Assembly: GCF_007995215.1 (NCBI RefSeq)
Contig: NZ_VCDK01000003.1
Span: 124,001-188,000, forward strand
DNA from: Shimia ponticola
Lineage (GTDB): Bacteria > Pseudomonadota > Alphaproteobacteria > Rhodobacterales > Rhodobacteraceae
Length of the DNA: 64,000 bases
Reading direction: 5' to 3'
The first letter of the stretch is position 1. Every line of letters begins with the position of its first letter. The notes beneath the pieces are model-generated. The model was not told the origin of the DNA and searched no databases. It saw only the letters and a list, made by a program, of their open reading frames with translations. Positions 9,158 to 18,108 of this stretch are shown here, in pieces. The translations under genes were made by a program, and so were the position numbers.

Positions 9158-9448
9158 ATGAAAGACTTATTCTCGATGATATCCGCACTTCGTCGTCCTC
9201 GCCTGCTGATCTCGGCAGCGCGACACGGCGTGGCCGATTATGAACGCACACGCCATCTTAAGCGTGTGCTCGGCGGGTTCAATCCGCCAACGCCCGGAGC
9301 GGCAGTCATGCGATTGCTAGAGATCGAACGCGGATTGAACGCGGCAAGAAACGATGGCGACGCCACCTACGATGTCGCCAAACATGTAGACATCCTGATC
9401 GCCATCATGGGCGAAGCGCGGTTGCTCCGGCGTCAAGAGACGTCCTAA
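9158..9448 (+). CDS. DUF6477 family protein
   Basis: 96-aa cytoplasmic protein of a family I know only from Rhodobacterales; function unknown. It is basic and helical, with RRPRLLISAARHG near the N-terminus and LLEIERGLNAAR plus a C-terminal hydrophobic stretch VDILIAIMGEARLL. The start ATG 9158 is supported by AAAGGGG eight bases upstream; the long in-frame extension upstream is not coding-like. Its transcript ends at the hairpin 9474-9500, which lies within the coding end of the convergent methyltransferase gene. Confidence 0.85.
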   Translation: MKDLFSMISALRRPRLLISAARHGVADYERTRHLKRVLGGFNPPTPGAAVMRLLEIERGLNAARNDGDATYDVAKHVDILIAIMGEARLLRRQETS

Positions 9449-9467
9449 GCAACCGCGATTGCATCAA

Positions 9468-11009
9468 TCAAACAAAGGCGTCTGGCATAGACGCCTTTTT
9501 GCGGGCGACATAGTCCTGAAGCGCGGCGTAAATGCCGGGGTCAAGCGCGGGTTGCTGATACCCGGCCAGCATCTGCTCGACCCGCGTTGTCGCAAGCGCC
9601 TGCGTGTCACGTGCGCCTTCATCAGCCCATGTTTCAAAGGGCTTGTAATCAAAGACCCCGCTGCGCCAGAACGCATCCTGATAGTTGGCATGGGTATGCG
9701 CGCAATCGAGATAGTGACCACCTGGTCCGACTTCGCGGATGGCATCCATGGCCTGCGCGTTCTCGTCCGCGGCAACACCGGCTGCCAGCTTGTGCAGCAC
9801 GCCAAGCTGATCGGCATCCATCACGAATTTCTCGAAAGATGACACTAGCCCGCCTTCGAGCCACCCACACGAGTGCAGCATGAAGTTCACGCCGCCGAGC
9901 AACGCGGCATTCAGCGTGTTCGCCGTCTCATATCCCGCCTGCGCATCAGGCAGCTTGGACCCGCACAGACCGCCACCCGAGCGGAATGGCAGCCCCATGC
10001 GACGCGCCAACTGACCGGCCCCGGACAAGATCTGGCTGGCTTCTGGCGTCCCGAATGTCGGCGCGCCGGAATTCATGTCGATTGATGTCACGAAGGTGCC
10101 AAAGATCACCGGTGCGCCCGGACGGATCAATTGGCTGTAAGCGATCCCTGCCAACACCTCGGCCAAGACCTGCGTCAGGGTGCCTGCCACCGAAACCGGC
10201 GCCATGGCCCCGCCAACGATGAATGGCGATACGATACAGGCCTGATTGTTGGCCGCATAAACCTCAAGCGCGCCCATCATGATGCTGTCAAAGGTCAACG
10301 GCGAGTTGATGTTGATGAGCGATGTCATCACCGTGTTTTCCTGCACGAAATCTTTGCCAAACAGGATTTCGCACATCTCTACGCTGTCTTGAGCACGACT
10401 GGGTTCCGTCACGGATCCCATGAACGGCTTGTCTGACAGTGTCATATGCGCCAGCAACATATCGAGGTGACGTTTGTTCACGGCGACATCGGTTGGCTCG
10501 CATACTGTCCCGCCGGAGTGGTGCAGCCATTTCGACATGTAGCCAAGCTTCACGAATTTTTCGAAGTCAGCCATCGTGGCGTATCGGCGCCCGCCATTGG
10601 CATCGCGCACAAAGGGTGGGCCGTATACGGGTGCGGTCACGAGGGTGTTGCCACCGATCACCACATCGCGGTCGCGATTTCGGGCGACCTGCGTGAATTG
10701 CGAGGGCGCTGTTGAGCACAGCTTGCGCGCAAGGCCACGCGGGATGCGGACACGCTCACCTGTTACGTCTGCGCCAGCCTCTTTCCAGCGTTCGAGCGCT
10801 GCGGGGTTGTCGACAAACGCAACACCAACTTCTTCCAAAACCGTCTCCGCGTTGGCTTCGATGATTTCGAGTGCTTCGTCGTTCAGGATCTCAAAGTTCG
10901 GGATCGCGCGTTCAATGTACTTAGCGGCCTCGATCTTGACGCCTGTCCGTGCGGCCCGACGCGCTGCACCGCCGCCACCACGCGTCCGCCGTGTTGCCAC
11001 CTTTTCCAT
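9468..11009 (-). CDS. MttB-family (COG5598) methyltransferase, non-pyrrolysine type
   Basis: 513-aa member of the trimethylamine methyltransferase superfamily. These proteins transfer a methyl group from a quaternary amine (for example glycine betaine, carnitine or proline betaine) to a corrinoid protein. Seen are the N-terminal NFEILNDEALEIIEANAETVLEEVGV split region, YGPPFVRDANGG, and the TIM-barrel region with SININSPLTFDS-like LININSPL. The frame reads through without an in-frame TAG, so it is not a pyrrolysine enzyme. ATG 11009 has GAGGA upstream. No corrinoid protein, reactivase or THF methyltransferase is adjacent, so the substrate is unknown. Confidence 0.9.
   Translation of the reverse strand: MEKVATRRTRGGGGAARRAARTGVKIEAAKYIERAIPNFEILNDEALEIIEANAETVLEEVGVAFVDNPAALERWKEAGADVTGERVRIPRGLARKLCSTAPSQFTQVARNRDRDVVIGGNTLVTAPVYGPPFVRDANGGRRYATMADFEKFVKLGYMSKWLHHSGGTVCEPTDVAVNKRHLDMLLAHMTLSDKPFMGSVTEPSRAQDSVEMCEILFGKDFVQENTVMTSLININSPLTFDSIMMGALEVYAANNQACIVSPFIVGGAMAPVSVAGTLTQVLAEVLAGIAYSQLIRPGAPVIFGTFVTSIDMNSGAPTFGTPEASQILSGAGQLARRMGLPFRSGGGLCGSKLPDAQAGYETANTLNAALLGGVNFMLHSCGWLEGGLVSSFEKFVMDADQLGVLHKLAAGVAADENAQAMDAIREVGPGGHYLDCAHTHANYQDAFWRSGVFDYKPFETWADEGARDTQALATTRVEQMLAGYQQPALDPGIYAALQDYVARKKASMPDAFV
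9474..9500 (+). terminator. Intrinsic terminator of the DUF6477 gene, inside the mttB-like 3' end
   Basis: Perfect 10-bp stem AAAGGCGTCT/AGACGCCTTT with loop GGCAT, continuing into TT (five T in all). It starts 26 bases after the DUF6477 stop. On the minus strand the same bases encode the last residues of the MttB-like protein. Confidence 0.8.
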
Positions 11010-11184
11010 AACACGTTCCTCATCTGAGCTTTGTGGTTGAGTGCTTTTAGGCATGTCGCTTCGGTGGGATGCGGGGGATTGCGCCGTTTTGAGATAAAAA
11101 GCGACATTTGCGGACAGAGCGTCGTCGCTTTCTTCCTGCGCAGTCGCGCTTGCGCCCATGCCATCGCTTGCCTAAAGCACGACC

Positions 11185-12747
11185 ATGAGCACTCCAGATC
11201 ACGACCGCCTCCTCATCATCGACTTTGGCAGCCAGGTGACGCAGCTGATCGCGCGCCGCCTGCGCGAATTGAATGTCTATTGCGAGATTCACCCGTTTCA
11301 GAACGTAACCGCAGAGTTCCTCGCGGAATTCTCACCAAAAGCGGTGATTTTTTCAGGCGGACCGGCTTCGGTCATCGACGAAGGCTCCCCGAGACCACCT
11401 GCAGAGGTCTTTGATCTGGGCGTTCCAATTCTCGGGATCTGCTATGGTCAGCAGGTCATGATGCAGATGCTCGGCGGCCAGGTTAAACGCGGCGAAGGCA
11501 CCGCCGAATTTGGCCGCGCCTATGTGACGCCTGCGGACAAACGGATTGACCTTTTGAATGGATGGTTCATCGAAGGTCAGGAACAGGTGTGGATGAGCCA
11601 CGGCGACCATGTTGCCAAGATTGCGCCGGGTTTTGAGGTCTATGGCACGTCACCCAATGCGCCGTTCGCCATCACCGCTGATCTAGAGCGTCGTTTCTTC
11701 GCAGTGCAATTTCACCCCGAGGTGCACCACACCCCGAACGGCAAAACGCTCTATGAAAACTTTGTCAAAATGGCAGGTTTCTCTGGCGACTGGACGATGG
11801 GCGCCTATCGCGAACAGATGATCGAGAAGATCCGCGCGCAGGTCGGCGACAAACAGGTCATTTGCGCGCTGTCGGGTGGGGTAGACAGCTCGGTTGCAGC
11901 GATCCTGATCCACGAGGCAGTCGGAGAGCAACTCACCTGTGTCTTTGTAGACCACGGCCTCTTGCGCAAGAATGAAGCCGAGGAAGTCGTTGGCATGTTC
12001 CGCGAGAACTATAACCTCAAACTGATCCATGCCGATGAAAGCGATCTCTTCCTCGGCAAACTGGACGGCGTCAGCGACCCGGAAACCAAGCGAAAAATCA
12101 TTGGTGGGCTGTTTATCGACGTGTTCCAGAAACATGCTGACACGATTGAAGGTGCAGAGTTCCTTGCCCAAGGCACGTTGTACCCCGACGTAATCGAGTC
12201 GGTCAGCTTTAGCGGCGGACCATCGGTCACGATCAAATCGCACCACAATGTCGGCGGCCTGCCTGAGAAGATGGGCCTCAAGCTGGTTGAACCCCTGCGC
12301 GAGTTGTTCAAGGACGAAGTCCGCGCGCTGGGCCGTGAACTCGGCCTGCCAGCCAGCTTTATTGGGCGACACCCTTTCCCCGGACCGGGCCTTGCGATCC
12401 GCTGCCCCGGTGAAATCACGCGTGAAAAACTGCATATCCTGCGCGAGGCGGATGCCGTTTATATCGACCAGATCCGGAAACACGGTCTCTACGATGACAT
12501 TTGGCAGGCTTTCGTTGCGATTCTGCCTGTGCGCACCGTCGGTGTGATGGGTGATGGACGCACCTATGACTACGCCTGCGCGCTGCGGGCGGTGACGTCT
12601 GTTGATGGGATGACCGCCGATTACTATCCGTTCACCCACGAATTCTTGGGCGAAACCGCCACGCGGATCATCAACGAAGTGCGTGGGATCAATCGCGTGA
12701 CCTATGACATCACCTCCAAACCTCCGGGAACGATTGAGTGGGAGTAA
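11185..12747 (+). CDS. guaA: GMP synthase (glutamine-hydrolysing)
   Basis: Last step of GMP synthesis, XMP to GMP with glutamine and ATP. The 520-aa protein has the class I amidotransferase domain first (nucleophile in GICYGQQ, about Cys86; [10 protein letters not shown]), then the PP-loop ATPase [10 protein letters not shown] near residue 230 and the C-terminal dimerisation domain ending KPPGTIEWE, the conserved GuaA end. Complete and normal length. It stands alone, divergent from the MttB-like gene across 175 bases in which I see no clear regulatory motif. Confidence 0.98.
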   Translation: MSTPDHDRLLIIDFGSQVTQLIARRLRELNVYCEIHPFQNVTAEFLAEFSPKAVIFSGGPASVIDEGSPRPPAEVFDLGVPILGICYGQQVMMQMLGGQVKRGEGTAEFGRAYVTPADKRIDLLNGWFIEGQEQVWMSHGDHVAKIAPGFEVYGTSPNAPFAITADLERRFFAVQFHPEVHHTPNGKTLYENFVKMAGFSGDWTMGAYREQMIEKIRAQVGDKQVICALSGGVDSSVAAILIHEAVGEQLTCVFVDHGLLRKNEAEEVVGMFRENYNLKLIHADESDLFLGKLDGVSDPETKRKIIGGLFIDVFQKHADTIEGAEFLAQGTLYPDVIESVSFSGGPSVTIKSHHNVGGLPEKMGLKLVEPLRELFKDEVRALGRELGLPASFIGRHPFPGPGLAIRCPGEITREKLHILREADAVYIDQIRKHGLYDDIWQAFVAILPVRTVGVMGDGRTYDYACALRAVTSVDGMTADYYPFTHEFLGETATRIINEVRGINRVTYDITSKPPGTIEWE

Positions 12748-12858
12748 TGTAGGCCCGGTTGATCGACAAAAAGTATCCGCACAATAGTGCGTAGCGGGCG
12801 GTCTTGTCGCTTCATGAATATCCGGAACGGAAACGGCGCAGACAAAGAAAGCCGGTAG

Positions 12859-13725
12859 ATGAGCACAACAATCACAGCCGCGTTGTGGATGATCGGGGCA
12901 ATCGTGTCGTTTACGTCGATGGCGATCGCTGGGCGCGCGGTTTCTTTCGAACTCGATACGTTCGAAATCATGATGTATCGCTCGCTCCTTGGCGTTGTCG
13001 TTGTTGTCTGTGTCGCGGGTTTCGCAGGCACCCTGCGAGAGGTGCGGCTCAACCGTTGGCGGTTGCATCTGGCGCGGAACATGGCGCACTTCTTTGGCCA
13101 GAATTGCTGGTTCTACGCGATCACCGTCATTCCGCTTGCGCAGGTCTTTGCGCTGGAGTTCACTGCGCCGCTTTGGGTTTTGCTGTTGGCGCCGCTCTTT
13201 CTGGGCGAACGCCTCGGTTGGCAAAAACTGATATTCGCAGCCGTCGGATTTGTTGGAATTCTTGTGGTCGCGAGACCCGATTTCAACAACCTTGAGCCGG
13301 GCATCCTATTTGCGGCGGCAGCGGCGATTGGGTTTGCCGGGACAGCTATCGCCACAAAGCTTTTGACCCGAACCGAGACCATCACCTGCATTCTGTTTTT
13401 CCTGACAACGATGCAGGCGGTGTTTGGCGTTGTCTTTGCCGGGTTTGACGGTGACATCGCACTGCCCTCACCAGCCTCGGTCCCCTGGCTCGTCGTGATT
13501 GGCATTGCCGGGCTCGTGGCGCATTTCTGCATGACAAGGGCACTCAGCCTCGCTCCGGCCAGCACTATCATGCCGGTGGACTTCGTGCGTTTACCCGTGA
13601 TCGCCTTGATTGGGATGGCCTTCTACGATGAACCGCTGGACATCTGGGTCCTTGTCGGCGCGTTGATGATTTTCGGCAGCAATTACGCAAATATCCTGCG
13701 CGAGGCGCGGATTGCAAAAATGTGA
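12859..13725 (+). CDS. EamA-family (DMT) transporter
   Basis: 288-aa inner-membrane protein with about ten hydrophobic segments arranged as two EamA repeats (about 1-140 and 150-285). Family signs are the fifth-helix region VIPLAQVFALEFTAPLWVLL shortened here, LGERLGWQK, and the second-repeat DEPLDIWVLVGALMIFGS. Such proteins usually export or import small metabolites; the substrate cannot be told. The 111-base gap after guaA contains a short CGCAC/GTGCG hairpin but no T-run. The RBS is weak. Confidence 0.9.
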   Translation: MSTTITAALWMIGAIVSFTSMAIAGRAVSFELDTFEIMMYRSLLGVVVVVCVAGFAGTLREVRLNRWRLHLARNMAHFFGQNCWFYAITVIPLAQVFALEFTAPLWVLLLAPLFLGERLGWQKLIFAAVGFVGILVVARPDFNNLEPGILFAAAAAIGFAGTAIATKLLTRTETITCILFFLTTMQAVFGVVFAGFDGDIALPSPASVPWLVVIGIAGLVAHFCMTRALSLAPASTIMPVDFVRLPVIALIGMAFYDEPLDIWVLVGALMIFGSNYANILREARIAKM

Positions 13726-13764
13726 CGCTGGAACACACAGAGCATCCTAACGCCGCGTCATAAA

Positions 13765-13806
13765 TTGACGCACAAGCGCTTTCCCGCGCAATTTATGCAC
13801 AAGCGC
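13765..13806 (+). promoter_or_regulatory. Promoter region of the FadL-type gene with a 10-base direct repeat
   Basis: GCACAAGCGC occurs at 13770-13779 and again at 13797-13806, 27 bases apart. A TTGACG hexamer (13765-13770) followed after 18 bases by CAATTT could be a sigma-70 type promoter. The repeat may be an operator. Both readings are inference. Confidence 0.35.
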
Positions 13807-13849
13807 CCGAGGGAGGTCGAGTGACACACAGGGCGTCAGGGAGAGACAG

Positions 13850-15220
13850 ATGAAGAAACTACTTATGAGCAGCGCGGCCATCGCGCTGACGACAACAGCC
13901 GCAACCGCTGGTGGCTTGGACCGTTCGCAGCAGAGCACGACATTCCTGTTCGGCGATCCCGGTACGGGTGCCGTGACGATCGCACGCGTGAACCCAAAGA
14001 TCACCGGTACAGATGACACCGGTTCCGGCGACTATGACATCGGCCAAAGCTTTACCCAGATGGGCGCATACGCCTTGGTTGATGGCCCGTCGGATATCAC
14101 GTTCGGCTTCCAATACGATCAAGCCTTTGGTGGTGACGTTCTGTACGGAGGTGATCCAACCACCGCGGCACTTGCCGGGACCAAAGCGGATTTTGCCGGT
14201 GAATCGCTGAACTTCATGGCCAAGTACCAAATGAACGAGCGTGTTTCGGTCTTTGGTGGTATTCGTGCGCAGAAATCTGGGGGTGAAATCGCTCTGGGCG
14301 GTCTGGCATACACACGTGCTGGCGTTTCGGGTTCGGATGCGTACCTCGCAGGTGCACGTGCTGGCGTAAGCGCTGCGCTTACCGGCGGCCCGCTGGATGC
14401 TTTGGCGGGCGTTGTTTCGACGGGCCTGTCCGATGAAGTGATCCAAGCCGCTTCGCTAGGTACAGCAGGCGCAACAGACGACCTCGCGGCTGAGCTTACC
14501 GGACTCGGGGTTCCCGTGGCATTCGCCGGAGCCACCGCGGCAGGTATCGTCGGAGCACTGCAGCCAGCCTTCAACGCGGCTGTGAACACAACTGCTGCGG
14601 CTGGTTTCTACGACCTAGAGATCGAAGACGACTGGGGCTTTGGCTACACACTTGGTGCAGCATATGAGATCCCAGACATCGCGTTGCGGCTCGCTGTGAC
14701 CTACCATTCGGAGGTTGACCACACCGCAAACGCATCCGAGCAACTTGCCGGGACCACACGCGAAGACAAGATCGACTTCACAACACCTCAGTCGTTCAAC
14801 GTTGATTTCCAGACAGGTATCGCTGCTGATACATTGCTGACCTTCAACTATCGCTGGGCAGAGTGGGGATCGTTTGATGTGATCCCATCCCTTCTTGGGA
14901 CAGACCTGGCCGATCTCGATGACAGCCAGCGCTATTCGATTGGCATCGCGCGCCGTATCAACGATGCACTGGCACTGTCGGCAGGCATCACCTACGAAGC
15001 AGCGAGCAACGACGACAACGTGTCTCCACTTTCGCCAACCGACGGTGAAACTGGCCTGAACCTCGGTGTTCGTTACGAAGCCGACGGCCTGACCTTCTCT
15101 GGCGGTGTGGGCTACACATGGATCGGCGATGCCGACGCCGGTGTTGGTGGACAGGATGTTGCCTCGTTCGAAGACAACTCCGTCACCACAGTTGGCTTCC
15201 GCCTAACCTACGAATTCTAA
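13850..15220 (+). CDS. OMPP1/FadL/TodX-family outer membrane transport protein
   Basis: 456-aa beta-barrel for uptake of hydrophobic compounds such as long-chain fatty acids. A Sec signal peptide (about residues 1-20, cleaved after TAATA) precedes a FadL-type barrel. The last strand ends TVGFRLTYEF with a terminal Phe, as expected for BAM substrates. Proline and other codons are biased in the way of highly expressed genes. A strong terminator follows. The ATG at 13850 comes after GGGAGAGACAG. No fatty-acid degradation genes are adjacent. Confidence 0.9.
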   Translation: MKKLLMSSAAIALTTTAATAGGLDRSQQSTTFLFGDPGTGAVTIARVNPKITGTDDTGSGDYDIGQSFTQMGAYALVDGPSDITFGFQYDQAFGGDVLYGGDPTTAALAGTKADFAGESLNFMAKYQMNERVSVFGGIRAQKSGGEIALGGLAYTRAGVSGSDAYLAGARAGVSAALTGGPLDALAGVVSTGLSDEVIQAASLGTAGATDDLAAELTGLGVPVAFAGATAAGIVGALQPAFNAAVNTTAAAGFYDLEIEDDWGFGYTLGAAYEIPDIALRLAVTYHSEVDHTANASEQLAGTTREDKIDFTTPQSFNVDFQTGIAADTLLTFNYRWAEWGSFDVIPSLLGTDLADLDDSQRYSIGIARRINDALALSAGITYEAASNDDNVSPLSPTDGETGLNLGVRYEADGLTFSGGVGYTWIGDADAGVGGQDVASFEDNSVTTVGFRLTYEF

Positions 15221-15241
15221 TCTCTTTAGAAATATCGTCAG

Positions 15242-15271
15242 AAAAGCCCCGCAATTCGCGGGGCTTTTTTT
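15242..15271 (+). terminator. Intrinsic terminator after the FadL-type gene
   Basis: Perfect 11-bp stem AAAAGCCCCGC/GCGGGGCTTTT with loop AATTC and three further T. It starts 22 bases after the stop codon. Confidence 0.95.
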
Positions 15272-15312
15272 GTGCGTTTCCGGGTTTTCGGAATGTAATG
15301 ATCTGATATGTC

Positions 15313-15328
15313 GAACGAATGATCGTTC
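15313..15328. promoter_or_regulatory. Palindrome GAACGA-N4-TCGTTC at the start of the second EamA gene
   Basis: Perfect six-base inverted repeat with centre ATGA. The first possible start codon (15319) lies inside it. If translation begins at ATG 15337 instead, it would be a well-placed operator for a dimeric regulator. The function is not established. Confidence 0.4.
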
Positions 15329-16206
15329 AAAAATCCATGTCGGGTCGCGCTTGGGCCGAGTTGATCGTTTTGTCCATTTTGTGGGGCGGGACTTTCTTAT
15401 CGGTCCGGATCGCATTGAACGAAATTGGCCCACTGACCGTGGTCGCACATCGCGTGGGTTGGGCCGCCTTGTTGCTTTGGGGCGTTGTTTTCTTGCGCCG
15501 TCTGCCCGTCCCGACAACACGCCGCGTCATCGGCGCCTTTGCGATTATGGGGCTCTTGAATAATATCGTTCCCTTTTCACTTCAGGCCTGGAGCCAGCTT
15601 TATATCGAGTCGGGACTCACATCGATTCTGAATGCGGGCACTGCAATTTGGGGTGTTTTGGTCGCTGCATTGTTTTTCAAAGATGAAAAACTGACTTTGC
15701 AAAAATCGATTGGTGTCGTGATTGGCTTTTTAGGTGTGGCCACAGCCATCGGAATTCAAACGCTCGCACAATTGGATTTGCGCTCTCTTGCGCAATTGGC
15801 CGTTATCGCCTCGACCATCTCATATGCTTTCGCCGCGGTCGTCGCGCGCAAGCTGTTGGCGGATGTGCATCCCATCGTCTGCGCTGCCGGCATGCTGACC
15901 GCGTCGACGCTGCTCATCATTCCGACAGCTGCAGTCATCGAAGGGCAGATGACCCTTTCGCTGAGCTTGGACACGTGGCTCGCAATTGGCTACTACACCG
16001 TCTTTGCAACGGCGCTGGCTTACCTTCTGTACTACCGCGTCCTCGCCATGGCTGGGGCGGGCAATATCACGATCTGTACGCTCTTGATCGCGCCCATCGC
16101 GATTGTCCTTGGAACGGTCTTCCTGAACGAAGCGCTTCCACCACAAGCCTTCCTTGGCTTCGGGATATTGGCTGTCGGCTTGATCATCTTGTCACGCCGC
16201 CGCTAG
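15319..16206 (+). CDS. EamA-family (DMT) transporter
   Basis: 295-aa ten-helix membrane protein of the drug/metabolite transporter superfamily, distinct in sequence from the one at 12859. Seen are LSILWGGTFLSVRIAL at the first helix, LTSILNAGTAIWGVLVAALFFKDEKLT (read in pieces) at the end of repeat one, and LLYYRVLAMAGAGNI near the start of the last helices. ATG 15319 lies in a palindrome; ATG 15337 (MSGRAWAEL) is an equally possible start. Neither has a good RBS. The substrate is unknown. Confidence 0.9.
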   Translation: MIVQKSMSGRAWAELIVLSILWGGTFLSVRIALNEIGPLTVVAHRVGWAALLLWGVVFLRRLPVPTTRRVIGAFAIMGLLNNIVPFSLQAWSQLYIESGLTSILNAGTAIWGVLVAALFFKDEKLTLQKSIGVVIGFLGVATAIGIQTLAQLDLRSLAQLAVIASTISYAFAAVVARKLLADVHPIVCAAGMLTASTLLIIPTAAVIEGQMTLSLSLDTWLAIGYYTVFATALAYLLYYRVLAMAGAGNITICTLLIAPIAIVLGTVFLNEALPPQAFLGFGILAVGLIILSRRR

Positions 16207-16260
16207 CTTTTGACAGGCAGCTTGCTTAGACAGCGGCCAAGTTCACGAATGGGGACCACA

Positions 16261-17130
16261 ATGCTTTATCCTTCCGCTCAGGCGTGGCGCGATGCCCCCT
16301 CAAAGCATGCCTGCCTTTTTGCCATGTCCGGGCTTGGCAAAACGCATGTCTCAAACATGCTGCGCGAGACGGGCACGTGGTTTCACTATAGCGTCGATTA
16401 CCGGATCGGCACCCGGTACATGGGCGAACACATCGCCGATAATTTCAAAGCCGAAGCGATGAAAAACCCGTTTCTGGCCGAGTTGCTGCGCACAGATTCG
16501 ATCTATGTCGCGTCGAACATCACCTTCGACAACCTCGCGCCGCTGTCCACCTATTTGGGCAAACCGGGCGATCCGTCGAAAGGCGGCCTTCCGATTCAAG
16601 AATATCGGCGCAGACAAGCCCAGCATGACGCCGCCGAACGCGCGACGCTCCTGGACACGGTGCATTTCATCGAACGGGCCAAGCGCCTGTATGACTATCC
16701 AAACTTCGTTTGTGACACCGGCGGCTCGATCTGTGAGGTCGTAGATCCCAAGGATCCCAACGACCCGATCCTAAAGGCCTTGTCCGAGAACACTCTGATG
16801 ATCTGGATCGAAGGCACGGACGCACACCGGGACGAGTTGATCCGTCGGTTTGACCGCGCGCCAAAACCGATGTGCTACCAACCGGCGTTCCTAGAGCGTG
16901 CTTGGAACGATTATCTAACCGAAACCAGCAATGCGCCGGATCGCGTCGACCCGGATGCATTTGTGCGCTGGACCTACACACGCGCCTTGGCACATCGCCA
17001 ACCCATCTATGCCGCGATGGCGAACTGGGGCGTGACTGTTGCCGCCTCTGAAATTGCCGAGGTGCGCACCGAGGCCGACTTTGTCGATGTCATCGCACAG
17101 GCCATTGAACGCCGCACCAAATCCGCCTAG
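16261..17130 (+). CDS. P-loop NTPase/kinase-like protein of unknown function
   Basis: 289-aa soluble protein with a Walker A motif AMSGLGKT at residues 21-28, and later [12 protein letters not shown] and [19 protein letters not shown], which look like the core strands of a nucleotide-kinase fold. I do not know a characterised relative. ATG 16261 has GGGGA seven bases upstream and is preferred to ATG 16249 or 16210. It is only 32 bases upstream of metA on the same strand, so the two are probably cotranscribed. Confidence 0.75.
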   Translation: MLYPSAQAWRDAPSKHACLFAMSGLGKTHVSNMLRETGTWFHYSVDYRIGTRYMGEHIADNFKAEAMKNPFLAELLRTDSIYVASNITFDNLAPLSTYLGKPGDPSKGGLPIQEYRRRQAQHDAAERATLLDTVHFIERAKRLYDYPNFVCDTGGSICEVVDPKDPNDPILKALSENTLMIWIEGTDAHRDELIRRFDRAPKPMCYQPAFLERAWNDYLTETSNAPDRVDPDAFVRWTYTRALAHRQPIYAAMANWGVTVAASEIAEVRTEADFVDVIAQAIERRTKSA

Positions 17131-17162
17131 GTGCAGTCCCCCAACATTCTGGACATCAACTC

Positions 17163-18098
17163 ATGCCGATCACCCTGCCCCGGACCCTGCCTGCTTATGA
17201 CGTGCTTAGCCGCGAAGGCGTTATGGTCATGGGCAAGGAAAAGTCCGCGCAACAGGATATCAGGCCACTCAAGATCGGCTTGCTGAACCTGATGCCCAAG
17301 AAGATTCAGACCGAGAACCAGTTTGCCCGGCTGATTGGGGCGACTCCATTGCAGATCGACTTCCGTCTGATCCGCATGACCGAGCATCAGACCAAGAATA
17401 CGGCTGCTGACCACATGGCCGAATTCTATCGCCCATTTCAGGAGGTGCGCGATGAGAAATTCGATGGCTTTATCATCACCGGCGCGCCGATCGAACACCT
17501 GCCGTTCGAAGAAGTGACCTATTGGAACGAGCTTCAAGAGGTCATGGATTGGACGCAGACAAATGTGCATTCGACCTTTGGCGTCTGCTGGGGCGGTATG
17601 GCGTTGCTCAAGCATTTCCACGGTGTCGACAAACGCATGTTGGACGAGAAAGCCTTTGGATGCTTTCGCCAGCAAAACCTCGAACCGGCCTCGCCATATC
17701 TGCGCGGTTTTTCGGACGATTGCGTGATTCCGGTCAGTCGCTGGACAGAGAACACGCGAGAAGAGATCGAGGCTGCGGGCCTCAAGGTACTTCTTGGGAG
17801 TGATGTTGTTGGTCCCTGCCTTGTGGAGGATGCCGACCACCGCGCGCTCTATATTTTCAACCACTTCGAATATGACAGTGGCACGTTGAAGGAAGAGTAT
17901 GACCGCGACGTCGCCAACGGCACCCCGATCAACGTGCCGGGCAACTACTATCCAGACAATGACCCAACGAAACCACCGCAAAACCGGTGGCGGTCACATG
18001 CGCACCTCTTATATGGCAACTGGGTGTCCGAGATTTATCTGACGACGCCTTTCGATCAGTCTTTGATTGGTCAGACGTCAACGGACCTGCGCAGCTAG
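17163..18098 (+). CDS. metA: Homoserine O-acyltransferase, MetA type (probably acetyl-CoA-specific)
   Basis: First committed step of methionine synthesis, acylation of homoserine. The 311-aa product has the catalytic cysteine in FGVCWGG (Cys142) and the His/Glu pair in NHFEYDSG (His234, Glu236). Residue 111 is Glu in [12 protein letters not shown]. From published work on MetA enzymes, Glu at 111 goes with acetyl-CoA use and Gly with succinyl-CoA, so the product is likely O-acetylhomoserine. No SAM riboswitch fits in the 32-base gap upstream. Confidence 0.95.
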   Translation: MPITLPRTLPAYDVLSREGVMVMGKEKSAQQDIRPLKIGLLNLMPKKIQTENQFARLIGATPLQIDFRLIRMTEHQTKNTAADHMAEFYRPFQEVRDEKFDGFIITGAPIEHLPFEEVTYWNELQEVMDWTQTNVHSTFGVCWGGMALLKHFHGVDKRMLDEKAFGCFRQQNLEPASPYLRGFSDDCVIPVSRWTENTREEIEAAGLKVLLGSDVVGPCLVEDADHRALYIFNHFEYDSGTLKEEYDRDVANGTPINVPGNYYPDNDPTKPPQNRWRSHAHLLYGNWVSEIYLTTPFDQSLIGQTSTDLRS

Positions 18099-18108
18099 GT
18101 GAGTGTCT

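Noticed and set aside
11683-13224. Long minus-strand open frame of 513 codons opposite guaA and the EamA gene
   Set aside because: It is antisense to two well-identified genes and its product has no domain-like composition. High GC third positions produce such shadows.
17131-17162. SAM riboswitch upstream of metA
   Set aside because: The gap to the P-loop gene is only 32 bases and has no SAM-II-like pseudoknot pairing.
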